Source: Bryobacterales bacterium (GTDB lineage Bacteria; Acidobacteriota; Terriglobia; Bryobacterales; Bryobacteraceae). Taken from it: a stretch of 64,000 bases of DNA. Below are positions 15,014 to 23,474 of this stretch, piece by piece (positions within the stretch are counted from its first letter, which is position 1; each line of letters opens with the position of its first letter). Made by a program: the position numbers and the translations under genes. The stretch spans positions 1 to 64,000 of the forward strand of contig JADJWL010000014.1 in NCBI GenBank assembly GCA_016716385.1. The letters are read 5' to 3'. The notes under the pieces were generated by a model, which saw nothing but the letters and a program-made list of their open reading frames with translations, had not been told where the DNA came from and ran no database searches.

Positions 15014-15436
15014 CTATCCAAAGTACGCCATTGCAAGGGCAATGCGCACACGCAACGAAAGGGCGTCGATCTCGGGGCGCGAAGCATACTGCCGGTGACC
15101 GGCGCGGGTGTCCCGGTTCCAGTTCAAGGACAACCTTGGGGCGCGTGGGTCGCTCACGCGGCTCGCGTACGCGAACGCTTCCTCCAGCAGTTCCCGCCTC
15201 CGGCGCGTCCCCTGGCCCGGCAACTGCGAGATCTGGAGCAGCATGTCCGCGGCAAACTCGTTCGGCATCGCCGGCGCCAGCCGTTCCAACGTCTCCAAAG
15301 CCTCGGCCCGGTCAAGGGGCTCATCCGGCTGTTGGCAGAAACAGCAAGCCGGGAGAGCGAGGAACAGCACAGCGGCCCGCTGCACCCGGCGAACCCGCTG
15401 AAGCCGCATGAATCTGGTGCTTCCGATGCGTACCAT
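15014..15436 (-). pseudogene. Truncated copy of the cassette B large exported protein
   Basis: 140 residues nearly identical to the N-terminal part of the protein at 8687-10237: signal peptide ending ACCFCQQPDEP, APAMPNEFAAD, RAGHRQYASRP, and up to ALAMA. There the reading frame runs into an unrelated sequence and stops (YFG). The remaining three quarters are missing. The DNA match to 9830-10240 is high by eye, so the duplication is recent. The signal sequence and RBS are intact, so a short exported fragment could still be made. It is placed upstream of peptide C, which reverses the gene order seen in cassette B. Confidence 0.8.
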
Positions 15437-15499
15437 GGACCACGTACCCCACCCTACCCTTCCACGTCCCGTCATGGCCCTGCCCGCCTGCGTGTTACA

Positions 15500-15727
15500 A
15501 TGTATTACGTGAAGGCCACGCTCACTGTCCGCCTGGACAAAGACCTTGAGTGCCTGCTCGACCGCTTGTGCGAGCGCACAGGCCAGAGCCGCAGTGACCT
15601 CGTCCGCCAAGCCATACGGCGAGAGGTCTCCCTCCAACGATTCGAGGACTTGCGCCGGCGGGTTCTGCCGTTCGCTGAAGCCCGGGGGTACCTCACCGAT
15701 GAAGATGTCTTCCGCGACATCTCGTGA
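15500..15727 (+). CDS. Ribbon-helix-helix antitoxin (CopG-like)
   Basis: A 75-residue protein from ATG 15500. GTG 15509 (starting V-K-A-T-L-T-V-R-L) is at least as likely, because the RHH strand normally begins within a few residues of the start. TLTVRLDKDL is the DNA-binding strand, followed by two helices (LDRLCERTGQSRSDLVRQAIRR), then an acidic C-terminal tail (YLTDEDVFRDIS) that would wrap around the toxin. TGTTACAATGTATTACG at the start is a near-palindrome that may be the autoregulatory operator and contains a -10-like TACAAT. It overlaps the PIN-domain toxin gene by 4 nt, the usual antitoxin-toxin order. Confidence 0.82.
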   Translation: MYYVKATLTVRLDKDLECLLDRLCERTGQSRSDLVRQAIRREVSLQRFEDLRRRVLPFAEARGYLTDEDVFRDIS

Positions 15728-16128
15728 GGATCTTCCTTGACACCAACGTGCTGGTTGCCGCCTTTGCCACCAGGGGTCTGTGTGCCGACGTGCTGCGGAC
15801 GGTGCTTGCGGAGCACCAGTTGATTACCGGAGAAGTCGTCCTCGATGAGCTTCGTGACGTACTAACGCGGCGTTTCCAGTTATCGCCTGGCGCCGTGGCG
15901 GACATTGTCGCCCTGCTTCGGGCGCAGGAAGTCATCGCGAAGCCATCTGTTCCGTCAGACATTCCGGTGAGGGACCCCGACGATCGATGGATTCTCGCTT
16001 CCGCTGTCGCCGGTCGGGCAGACGTTCTCGTAACCGGTGACCAGGATCTCCTCGCCATCGCAGATCAGGCGCCGCTCGCGATTTTGAGCCCGCGTAGCCT
16101 CTGGGATCGTCTCCGCTCCAGAGCATGA
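15724..16128 (+). CDS. PIN-domain toxin (putative VapC-like ribonuclease)
   Basis: A 134-residue PIN-family protein starting at GTG 15724, which overlaps the antitoxin stop. Acidic residues of the metal site are visible: Asp6 in FLDTNVLVAA, Glu in VVLDELRDVL, and the two Asp-rich segments VRDPDDRWIL and TGDQDLLA. Known members cleave tRNA or rRNA and stop translation when the antitoxin is degraded. It is the single-protein 'PIN family toxin component' type with an RHH partner. It ends the accessory region: a REP-like hairpin follows 18 nt after the stop, then the segment returns to ordinary genes. Confidence 0.85.
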   Translation: MRIFLDTNVLVAAFATRGLCADVLRTVLAEHQLITGEVVLDELRDVLTRRFQLSPGAVADIVALLRAQEVIAKPSVPSDIPVRDPDDRWILASAVAGRADVLVTGDQDLLAIADQAPLAILSPRSLWDRLRSRA

Positions 16129-16496
16129 CCCGACGCCGTCAGCCCCCATAGCCCCTTGCGATAGCGGGGTGATGCGGTAACGCGTATCTGGACCCCAACC
16201 CAACCGCTTCTGGCCCCGTAAACCATTGCCTCTGGAAGCGAGCCAGCCCGGCGCGACCCGCCGGCATTTCCCTGCCATGCGATACTGGAAAAGCGAGGCA
16301 GCACCTACACCCCCAGCCCCGCCGCCGGCGCAAAAAATTCCGCGCATCCGAACCCAATTCGTCCAACCCGCCCCCGGCGCCGTCACACCGATTCGAAATT
16401 TTCTAACCCCCTCAAAAAACAAGCCAACCCCATTCCACAGCCCCTCGTCCGCTTCCACCCCCATGCCATCCTGCAAGTGAAAGGACACCTCACGCA
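16129..16496 (+). other. Gene-free stretch after the PIN toxin
   Basis: It holds REP-like copy 3 at 16147 and otherwise a C-rich sequence without a convincing reading frame on either strand. AAAGGAC lies 11 nt before ATG 16497 and is the probable RBS of the next gene. No clear promoter is visible. Confidence 0.4.
16147..16177 (+). repeat. REP-like hairpin, copy 3
   Basis: CATAG followed by CCCCTTGC-GATA-GCGGGGTG and ATGCGG. It shares 21 consecutive bases at the 3' side with copy 2, and the left arm has diverged (one mismatch, two T-G pairs). It lies 18 nt after the stop of the PIN toxin gene, in the same orientation relative to the gene as the other copies. Confidence 0.65.
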
Positions 16497-17036
16497 ATGG
16501 CAACCGAAAAACAAATCGCCGCCAATCGAGAAAACGCCCGCCGTTCCATCGGCCCCAAATCGCCCTCCGGAAGATCCCGCTCTTCCCGGAATAACCTCAT
16601 GCCTGGCCTCTTCGGCCGCGAGTTCGTCATCGCCGCCATCGAAAATCCGGCGGACTTCGACGCGCTCCTCGCCTCCCTCACCGCCGAATTCCAGCCGGAA
16701 TCCGCCCACGAGCAGCTTCTCGTCTGCCAGCTCGCCCGCCAGGTCTGGATGGCGCGCCGCGCAGCCCGCGTCGAAGCCGCCGTCACCGCCCACGCCCTCG
16801 ACGCCGCCGGCCGCGACCTCTGGGGCGATCAGCCCCCGCCCGCCGACCCCGGCCTCGCCGCCGCCCTCGACGCCCATTGCCTCGGCGTCGCCTGGGCCCG
16901 TGACGCCTCCCGCAGCATCGCTCGCGCCCAGCACCACCTCGCCATCCTCGACCGCAACATCGCCCGCACTCTGCGCCTCCTCAAGCGCCCCAAAGCCGCC
17001 GTCGCCGTCCAGGAGCTCCGCCATGCAGGACTGTAA
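16497..17036 (+). CDS. Small conserved protein with ANRxNAxxSxGPKSPxG N-terminus
   Basis: A 179-residue protein starting at ATG 16497 with AAAGGAC upstream. The first 40 residues (QIAANRENARRSIGPKSPSG, then SRNNLMPGLFGRE) match a motif I have seen in many acidobacterial, planctomycete and verrucomicrobial small proteins of unknown role, where it reads roughly ANR-NA--STGPKTPEGK----NALKHGL. The rest is helical and alanine-rich. It overlaps the next small gene by 14 nt. The two are extremely rich in C at third codon positions. The basic N-terminus could bind nucleic acid, but this is a guess. Confidence 0.6.
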   Translation: MATEKQIAANRENARRSIGPKSPSGRSRSSRNNLMPGLFGREFVIAAIENPADFDALLASLTAEFQPESAHEQLLVCQLARQVWMARRAARVEAAVTAHALDAAGRDLWGDQPPPADPGLAAALDAHCLGVAWARDASRSIARAQHHLAILDRNIARTLRLLKRPKAAVAVQELRHAGL

Positions 17037-17391
17037 GATCTGCTCTCATCCCGAGCGCGCCGCCATCGAAGCAGCCATCCGCGCCGGCGCCCCCTGGCAG
17101 GACGTCGCCGCCCGCTGGAACCTCTGCCCCGTCGGCTTAGCCTGGCACGCCTTTGCGCACCTCCGCGGCTACAACCCGGCCAAACCCAGCGCCCCCCTTC
17201 CGCCCCTCGTCGAGCCAGAAACCCCAGCCACACCCAAAGTGAATCCCCAGGAAGACGCCTATTGGCGCGCCGTCCAGCAGGCCATGGCCCGCGCTCTCAA
17301 GCCCTTTCCCGCCGCCTTCGACGCCATCCGCGAAGCCCTCATCGCCCTCGACCCTGCCCTCTTCGAAGAGCCCGCGCCTGCCGGCGGATGA
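17023..17391 (+). CDS. Small Cys/His-containing protein of unknown function
   Basis: A 122-residue protein starting at ATG 17023 with AGGAG 8 nt upstream. The N-terminal CKICSHPER with a later HAFAHLRGY suggests a small metal-binding or helix-turn-helix-like domain: AAIEAAIRAGAPWQDVAARWNL looks like a DNA-binding helical pair as in terminase small subunits or recombinase helper proteins. The middle is Pro-rich and the end is helical. It is translationally coupled to the preceding gene. Similar pairs occur in related genomes as far as I recall, but I can give no function. Confidence 0.58.
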   Translation: MQDCKICSHPERAAIEAAIRAGAPWQDVAARWNLCPVGLAWHAFAHLRGYNPAKPSAPLPPLVEPETPATPKVNPQEDAYWRAVQQAMARALKPFPAAFDAIREALIALDPALFEEPAPAGG

Positions 17392-17451
17392 TCGCCATGC
17401 CGTCCTCTGACGTCACCGCTTTGGCTTGGTGGCGCCGGTCTGGAGAGGATC

Positions 17452-18558
17452 TCAGGCTGAGGCGGATCCTTCGTCGTCGACCGCTCGAATGAGCGCCCTG
17501 ATGTAGCCGAGGGTGTAGGCGAACTGCTGCGCGCCACCGGGGTCGGCGGCCAGCGACGGGACGTGGTCGGGCATCAGCATGCCGTCATAGCCGACCTCCT
17601 TGTACACGCGCAGCGCCTTCAGCATATCGACGTCGCCCTCGTCGATATACGTCTCCTGGAAGTTGCCGAGCCCCCCGCGAATGTTGCGGAAGTGGACATT
17701 GAAGATCTTCTTGCGCGAGCCAAAGTAGCGGATCACGTCGTAGATCTCTTTGCTCGGCTCCCGCAGCATCTCCGAAACCGTCCCCTGGCAGAAGTTGAGA
17801 CCGTGGTACGGGCTTTCCTCAATCGTGATGAACCGTTTCAGTCCCTCAACGGTGCCGAGGACCTCGGTGACGCCGCGCCAGCGGTGCGGCGGCGGAATCG
17901 GGCCGTCGAACGGGTGGAGGGCAAGCTTCACCTTGTACTCATTCGCCACCGGTACAACGCGGCGCAGGAAGTAGGTGATCGTCTCCCATTTCCGCTCGGC
18001 GTCCATGATCCCGGCTTCGGTCAGCGGCGGATCCTCCTTCGCCGCCGCGAGCTTGAGCGTCGAATACGTCGCCCCGCCGCGTCCGGGCGTCGAAGGACTG
18101 CGAATGAAGCCGAGCACGGTGAAGTTGTACTTGGCGGCCGGGATCCCCGCGCGTCCGACGTTGCGGATCATGTCGCACAACGCGTCGATCTCCCGGTCCC
18201 GTTCGGGCGACTTGCCGAGCAGCGTGGCCTTATAGGGAGATTGCGCTATCGGCACGCTCGACAGCGGCAGCGGCACCATGTCGAGGTGAAGGCCGAACGA
18301 TTCGACGTGCTCGCGGAGCCGCTTCAGCGAATCGACCGACCACGCCGGACCGGGCGTCATCGACGGTTCACGCGAGCAGATATGATTCACGCCGATGGCG
18401 GCCATCAGGCGCAGCGCATTGTCGGACTCGGGGGTCGTGGCGCCGATGTGCTGCGTGCCGGCCTTGAACCGGACACGGGCGGGCGGTTGAGCGGCGGATG
18501 GGACGGCGCCCGCGGCGCCAGCGGCGGCTGCAGTCTTGAGGAATTGATTGCGGGTCAT
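17452..18558 (-). CDS. UxuA-like mannonate dehydratase family protein, exported
   Basis: A 368-residue protein. ATG at 18558 has GGAG at 8 nt. The N-terminus is a short signal with Asn-Gln-Phe-Leu-Lys and an Ala-rich run ending SAAQPP, so it is probably exported. It keeps typical UxuA features: LALHPFDGPIPP (metal His), ITIEESPYHGLNFCQGT, NVHFRNIRG, DEGDVDMLKALR and GYDGMLMPDHVP. UxuA proper dehydrates D-mannonate in the cytoplasm. An exported version is common among Acidobacteria and Bacteroidetes and is not proved to have that activity. It is divergent from the cytochrome-like gene at 18653, with 94 nt between them. Confidence 0.8.
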   Translation of the reverse strand: MTRNQFLKTAAAAGAAGAVPSAAQPPARVRFKAGTQHIGATTPESDNALRLMAAIGVNHICSREPSMTPGPAWSVDSLKRLREHVESFGLHLDMVPLPLSSVPIAQSPYKATLLGKSPERDREIDALCDMIRNVGRAGIPAAKYNFTVLGFIRSPSTPGRGGATYSTLKLAAAKEDPPLTEAGIMDAERKWETITYFLRRVVPVANEYKVKLALHPFDGPIPPPHRWRGVTEVLGTVEGLKRFITIEESPYHGLNFCQGTVSEMLREPSKEIYDVIRYFGSRKKIFNVHFRNIRGGLGNFQETYIDEGDVDMLKALRVYKEVGYDGMLMPDHVPSLAADPGGAQQFAYTLGYIRALIRAVDDEGSASA

Positions 18559-18652
18559 GTTGCGTTCTCCAGGCGCAGTAGCGCGCAAGCCATCGCGAAT
18601 TTCTCTAATCATATGCCACTCCCGCCCCGCACGCCGCCCGTGCCGATCGCCG

Positions 18653-20620
18653 ATGTATCATCATGAAGTGTTCTGGCTGCTTATCAGTGCGATGCTGATC
18701 CCGGCGGCCGCTGCCGGGACAGAGTTCTCACGAACCGTCTACGGGGCCTTGGAGGAAGCGGGGTGCCGCTCCTGCCATGGTCCGGACGGCGTGGCCTCCC
18801 CGACGCGGCTGCATTTTCCCGAACCCGGCGCGACGCCCGGCCGCATCGAGGCGTTCGGCAAGTCGCTGGTCGCCCTGGTCGACCGTGAGAACCCCGCGTC
18901 GTCGCTGCTGGTGACCAAGCCGACCAATCGCGTCCCTCACGCTGGAGGACGGCGAATTGCGCCCGGCAGCGAGGCCGACCAGGCTCTGCGCGCGTGGGCG
19001 TCGCGGCTGGCGCGCCTCCCCGAGAGCGAGCGCATCCAGGCGCTCCGCTACGAGCGGGACGGAGCCCGGGATCAGGAACGCCACGCCGGCCCGGTCCTGC
19101 GGCGGATGACCCATGCGCAGTACAACAACACGGTGCGCGATCTGCTTGGCGAACTCGGCCAGCCGGCCAGCCAGTTCCCGCCCGAGGACTTCGTGAATGG
19201 CTTCAAGAACCAATACGGCGCGCAAAGCCTGTCGCCGATGCTGTTTGAGGCCTACAGCGCCGGTGCGGAACGTCTGGCGCGAAATGCGTTCCGCCGCGGC
19301 GCCATCAGGCGGCTGATCCGGTGCGATCCCTCACCGGAGTGCGGCGCCGAGTTCATCCGGTCCATCGGCCTGCGGATGTTCCGCCGCCCGTTGAGCCCCG
19401 CCGAACAGCGGCGCTACGCGGCTCTTCTCGAAGGAGATTTCTTCGAGGGCGCGCGCAGCGTGATCGAGGCGATGCTCCAGTCCCCGCATTTCCTCTTCTA
19501 TCTCGACGAAACGCCGGACGCGGCCCTGAAGCCTTACGCGGCGGCGAGCCGGTTGTCCTACATGATCTGGAACTCGACTCCCGATGAGGCGCTTCTCGAC
19601 AGCGCGGCCTCCGGTGCGTTGAACTCCCCCGAGGGACTCACCCGCGCCGCCCGCCGCCTGCTGGACGATCCCAGGGCGAAAGAGGCACTGGGAGAGTTCG
19701 TCTCGCAATGGCTGCGCTTTGAGAGCGTCCTCGCCGCCGGACGGGATCGCCGTCTGTACCCGGACTTCTCCCGCGAAACGGCCCTTGCCATGACCGAGGA
19801 AGCGCGGCGCCTGGTCGATGGCCTGGTGTGGCAGGACCGCAACTTCATGGAGGTGTTCACCGCCGACTATGGCTACATCAATACCGAGCTGGCCCGCGTG
19901 TACGGTCTGCCCGCTCCGGCCGGCGAGTTCGAACGCGTGACGTTTCCCCCTGAGTCCGAACGGGCCGGATTGCTGGGCCAGGGGTTGGTCCTCACCCTGA
20001 CCTCGACCCCGAACGAGACGTCCCCCACGGCCAGGGGGCTGTTCGTGCGCGAGCAGTTTCTGTGCCAGCACGTGCCCGACCCGCCCCCGGGTGTGAGCAC
20101 GGACCTGCCCCCCCCGAGCGAGGCAAAGCCGCAGACGAACCGGCAGCGGCTCGGCGTGCACGCGGCCGACCAGGCTTGCGCGTCCTGCCACAGCCTGATC
20201 GATCCGATCGGTTTCGGCCTGGAGAAGTTCGACGCCGTGGGCGCGCGGCGGGAGCGGCAGAAGCTGGTCTTTTATCCGCTGGACCGCAAGAGCAAGGAAC
20301 CACCGCGGATCGTCGAACTTGACCTGGATACGAAGGGCCAGATCGCCGGCGTCCCCGATTCCGATTTTTCGTCGCCCAGGGAATTAGGCGAGGTCCTGGC
20401 GCGCACGGCCCAGTGCCAGGAGTGCGTGGTGAAGCAGTATTTTCGCTACGTGGCCGGCCGTACGGAGGAGGCTGGAGACCGGCAAACGATCCGCCAGGTC
20501 TTTGAGGAGTTCCGCCGGTCCGGATTTCGCTTTAGGGAGATGATGGTGACGTTGGCGCTGGCACGGGAATTCCCCACAGCGCGTGAGGGCGGCGATGTTT
20601 CGCGGCGGCGCACGGAATAG
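18653..20620 (+). CDS. DUF1587/1595/1592/1588/1585 cytochrome-c-like exported protein
   Basis: A 655-residue protein. ATG 18653 gives a signal peptide (residues 1-21). The first heme site is CRSCH (38-42). Then come the planctomycete domains in standard order: RRMTHAQYNNTVRDLLG (DUF1587), the RMFRRPLSPAE segment (DUF1595), SRLSYMIWNSTPDEALL to the QWLRFE segment (DUF1592), RAGLLGQGLVLTLTSTPNETSPTARG (DUF1588, named here for position), and CASCHSLIDPIGFGLEKFD (DUF1585), which holds a second CxxCH. Such proteins are usually encoded next to DUF1552 proteins. Here two LRR genes intervene before a DUF1552 gene on the other strand. The function is unknown. A periplasmic redox or polymer-degrading role is suggested for the family. 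Confidence 0.85.
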   Translation: MYHHEVFWLLISAMLIPAAAAGTEFSRTVYGALEEAGCRSCHGPDGVASPTRLHFPEPGATPGRIEAFGKSLVALVDRENPASSLLVTKPTNRVPHAGGRRIAPGSEADQALRAWASRLARLPESERIQALRYERDGARDQERHAGPVLRRMTHAQYNNTVRDLLGELGQPASQFPPEDFVNGFKNQYGAQSLSPMLFEAYSAGAERLARNAFRRGAIRRLIRCDPSPECGAEFIRSIGLRMFRRPLSPAEQRRYAALLEGDFFEGARSVIEAMLQSPHFLFYLDETPDAALKPYAAASRLSYMIWNSTPDEALLDSAASGALNSPEGLTRAARRLLDDPRAKEALGEFVSQWLRFESVLAAGRDRRLYPDFSRETALAMTEEARRLVDGLVWQDRNFMEVFTADYGYINTELARVYGLPAPAGEFERVTFPPESERAGLLGQGLVLTLTSTPNETSPTARGLFVREQFLCQHVPDPPPGVSTDLPPPSEAKPQTNRQRLGVHAADQACASCHSLIDPIGFGLEKFDAVGARRERQKLVFYPLDRKSKEPPRIVELDLDTKGQIAGVPDSDFSSPRELGEVLARTAQCQECVVKQYFRYVAGRTEEAGDRQTIRQVFEEFRRSGFRFREMMVTLALAREFPTAREGGDVSRRRTE

Positions 20621-22589
20621 TCTCCGCGCCGCCGCGGTGGTTCTCGCCCTGGCTGGCCACGTTCCGGCTCAGGACCGCGCCGTGGCCGAGTGGGTGCTCC
20701 GGCAGGGCGGCGAAGTGCGCATCGCCGGCGGGGAACCCCTGCGGGATCTGCTCGATCTGCCCGAAGGCGAGTTCCGCCTCACGACGGTCGACCTCTACGG
20801 CACCACGGCCATTCCGAAAGATCTCGAGCGAATCGGCAGCCTGACCGAATTGCGCGAGCTTTTTGTCAGCTCCCGCCTCTACAGTCCGTCCAGCGGCACG
20901 AAGGCCGACTTTGCCGACGAGTCCTTCCAGTTCCTGGCGCCGCTCACCAAGCTCGAAGTGTTCCACGTGAGTCTCCATTTCCTTCCCCTGGTCGACATTT
21001 CCGATGCGGGCTGGGCTCAGATGCGGGGGCACACCCAGATGAGAGATTTGCGGCTCGCGCTCAGCAGAATCACCAAGCCGGAGGTGCTGGCGCCGTTTGT
21101 CAACCTACAGTCCCTTGATCTGTCCCAGGCCTATGTTTCGGATGAGGCCATGGCGGCACTGCGCGGCATGAAGAACCTGAAGCGCCTGAGCCTTGCCGGA
21201 ACGCTGGTGACCGAAGCGGCGCTCGACAACATCCACGACCTGATCCAGCTCGAGGATCTGGATCTGACCGGTGTCCGCCTGACCGACAGCGGACTCGAAG
21301 GATTGAGGAATCTGACCCGGTTGCGCAAGCTGAGCCTGCAGGGAGCCCCGGTCAGCGATACTGCGGTGAACACCCTGCTGACCTTCCGGGATCTCCGCGA
21401 GCTGAACCTCTACCGGACGAAGGTCGGCAACGCAGGCCTCGCCCGCTTGCGGGAACTGCCCCATTTAGCCGCGGTCGATCTGCGCTACACCGGAGTGACA
21501 CGGTCCGGTGTGACGGCCTTTCTCGCAAGTCTGCCGGACTGCCGGGTGCACTTCGTCGACTCGACGCCCTTGCCGGTGAGACACCGTGGACCAGACCGCC
21601 CCTCCGGCACGGACGAACAGTCGATTGCCACCTGGATTGGCGCATTCGGCGGTACCGCCACACTCGCGGGCGGCCGGATTGACTCCATCGACCTGTCTGG
21701 CACTCTGGTCACGGATGGCGATTTGGAGTACCTCTCGCCGCTTCGTGCTTTGCGCGGATTAAATCTCGAAGCGACCGAAGTGAGCGACGCCGGACTGGCG
21801 CGGCTGGCGAAGCTGACGGCTCTCGAAGACCTCAACCTTTGCTCCACCGCTGTCTCCGATCGCGGCCTGCCGCATCTGGAAAAGCTTCATCGCTTGCGCC
21901 GTCTGTCTCTCTGTCACACCGCTGTCGAGGGAGAATCACTGGACCACCTGACCGCCCTGCCACTGGCTGAACTCGATCTCAAGGGAGCACCGGTGGGCGA
22001 CCGGGGTCTGGCGCTGATCTCGAGGCTGACCCACTTGCACCGTCTGAATCTGGCCGGCACCGATCTGACCGACGCCGGCCTCGCCGCCCTCGCCGCCCTC
22101 GGGAATCTGCGGATCCTGGATCTGCATGGCACCGACGTGGGAGACGCGGGACTTTCGCACCTGGCCGTCATCGCTTCGCTGCGGGAACTCAGGCTCAATC
22201 ATGGCCGCTTCACGGACAAAGGCGCTCTGCAGCTTCGGGCACTGCGGAACCTCGAGCGCCTGGAGATGATGAGCACGCGTGTCACCGACGAAGGTCTTCA
22301 GTTCCTGGGTGAATTGAGCAGGATCGCGGTCCTGAAGCTGAACTACACCAAGGCGTCGGACAAAACGATCGAGCTGCTGAGAGCGTCGGCTCACCTGAAG
22401 GAACTGGGCCTGGACCACACGGAAGTGACCGACGAAGCCATCCCGCACCTTCTGCCGCTCTCCGGGTTGCGGTCGCTCGATCTCTACCATACGAAGGTCA
22501 CGCAGGAAGGAGTGAAGCGGCTGCGCGAGGAGTTGCCGCAGAGCCTCATTCTCTGGGAGCTCGATTCGGCCGGGCGGCGCGGAATCTAG
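20595..22589 (+). CDS. Exported leucine-rich-repeat protein
   Basis: A 664-residue protein. ATG 20595 (GTG 20583 is possible) overlaps the end of the preceding gene by 26 nt. A signal peptide (to about residue 25, ending VPAQ) is followed by two blocks of 23-24-residue LRRs of the 'T-x-V-(S/T)-D-x-G-L-x-x-L-x-x-L-x-x-L-x-x-L-x-L' type, at about 90-320 and 345-655. A linker between the blocks (STPLPVRHRGPDRPSG) resembles the start of the second protein. The type is common in planctomycetes and Solibacter. It is a protein-binding scaffold, ligand unknown. It is probably in one operon with 18653-20620 and 22593-23471. Confidence 0.82.
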   Translation: MFRGGARNSLRAAAVVLALAGHVPAQDRAVAEWVLRQGGEVRIAGGEPLRDLLDLPEGEFRLTTVDLYGTTAIPKDLERIGSLTELRELFVSSRLYSPSSGTKADFADESFQFLAPLTKLEVFHVSLHFLPLVDISDAGWAQMRGHTQMRDLRLALSRITKPEVLAPFVNLQSLDLSQAYVSDEAMAALRGMKNLKRLSLAGTLVTEAALDNIHDLIQLEDLDLTGVRLTDSGLEGLRNLTRLRKLSLQGAPVSDTAVNTLLTFRDLRELNLYRTKVGNAGLARLRELPHLAAVDLRYTGVTRSGVTAFLASLPDCRVHFVDSTPLPVRHRGPDRPSGTDEQSIATWIGAFGGTATLAGGRIDSIDLSGTLVTDGDLEYLSPLRALRGLNLEATEVSDAGLARLAKLTALEDLNLCSTAVSDRGLPHLEKLHRLRRLSLCHTAVEGESLDHLTALPLAELDLKGAPVGDRGLALISRLTHLHRLNLAGTDLTDAGLAALAALGNLRILDLHGTDVGDAGLSHLAVIASLRELRLNHGRFTDKGALQLRALRNLERLEMMSTRVTDEGLQFLGELSRIAVLKLNYTKASDKTIELLRASAHLKELGLDHTEVTDEAIPHLLPLSGLRSLDLYHTKVTQEGVKRLREELPQSLILWELDSAGRRGI

Positions 22590-22592
22590 ACC

Positions 22593-23471
22593 ATGCCGAA
22601 CACGACCATCCTGCTGATCGCCGCACCTGCCGTTCTACTGGCCGCCGGTCCGGCGTGGCTGGCCGCCCTCGGTGGCCGGGTGGAAACCGGCGCCGCGGGG
22701 GAGATCACCGCCGTCGACCTGCGCGCCTCCTGGGTGACGGACGGCGATCTCCTCGATCTGGCCCGTCTGCCTGCGCTGCGGCGGTTGGACCTGTCGCGGA
22801 CGCGCATCACCGACCAGGGACTCTCCTACCTGAAGCAGGCCGCTGGCATGGAAGAGGTCAACCTCGCCTTCGCCGAGAAGATCGGCGATCCGGCCCACGC
22901 GACAGTCCAGCAGTGGAAGAAACTCCGCCGGCTCACGCTCCGCGGAACGGTCATCGCCGACGAGACGGCCGCCGCCGCGGCCCGCCTGCCGGGTTTGGAG
23001 AGCCTGGACATTGCCGATACGATTGTGGGAGACGTGGGAATTGAGTCTCTCAGTCTGGCGCCCAAACTCCGCGAACTGGCGATCGGCAACACCCGGATCT
23101 CAGAGCTGGGCTACCAGTCCCTGCGACAGTTCACCACGCTCGAAACTCTCGACCTGAGCGGCGGCCGGCATCGAGGCCCCGCGACGCTCAATGAGCAGTC
23201 GGTGGAGGCGGTCGCCTCGCTGCGGCAGTTGCGCGTCCTGCGCCTCGGACACACGAAGTTCCCGGCGAAGAGTATGGCGGTTCTGCGGACGCTCGAGAAT
23301 CTCGAGCGTCTGGGCCTCGAATACAGTCCCGAGGTAAACGACGATGCCATACCGCACCTGATTGCCTGGCGGAGCCTGCGCGTCGTCGATCTGCATGGCA
23401 CGAAAGTGACCGCCGAGGGCGCGGCGCGCTTGCGAGCCGCCCGGCCGGATTGCAGGGTGTTGTGGGAATAA
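22593..23471 (+). CDS. Second leucine-rich-repeat protein
   Basis: A 292-residue protein whose ATG follows 3 nt after the stop of the first LRR gene. A hydrophobic start (TTILLIAAPAVLLAAGPAWLAAL) acts as a signal or membrane anchor. Then a run of LRRs of the same T-x-(V/I)-x-D-x-G-L type ends in an HGTKVTAEGAARLRAARPDCRVLWE cap. It looks like a shorter paralogue of its neighbour. It is convergent with the DUF1552 gene with only 3 nt between the stop codons, so no room for a separate terminator. Confidence 0.8.
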   Translation: MPNTTILLIAAPAVLLAAGPAWLAALGGRVETGAAGEITAVDLRASWVTDGDLLDLARLPALRRLDLSRTRITDQGLSYLKQAAGMEEVNLAFAEKIGDPAHATVQQWKKLRRLTLRGTVIADETAAAAARLPGLESLDIADTIVGDVGIESLSLAPKLRELAIGNTRISELGYQSLRQFTTLETLDLSGGRHRGPATLNEQSVEAVASLRQLRVLRLGHTKFPAKSMAVLRTLENLERLGLEYSPEVNDDAIPHLIAWRSLRVVDLHGTKVTAEGAARLRAARPDCRVLWE

Positions 23472-23474
23472 CGC

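Noticed and set aside
20900..23471. Regularly repeated DNA over 2.5 kb, first considered as a CRISPR or satellite
   Set aside because: The period is about 69-72 nt and encodes 23-24-residue leucine-rich repeats. Units are not identical and there are no spacers.
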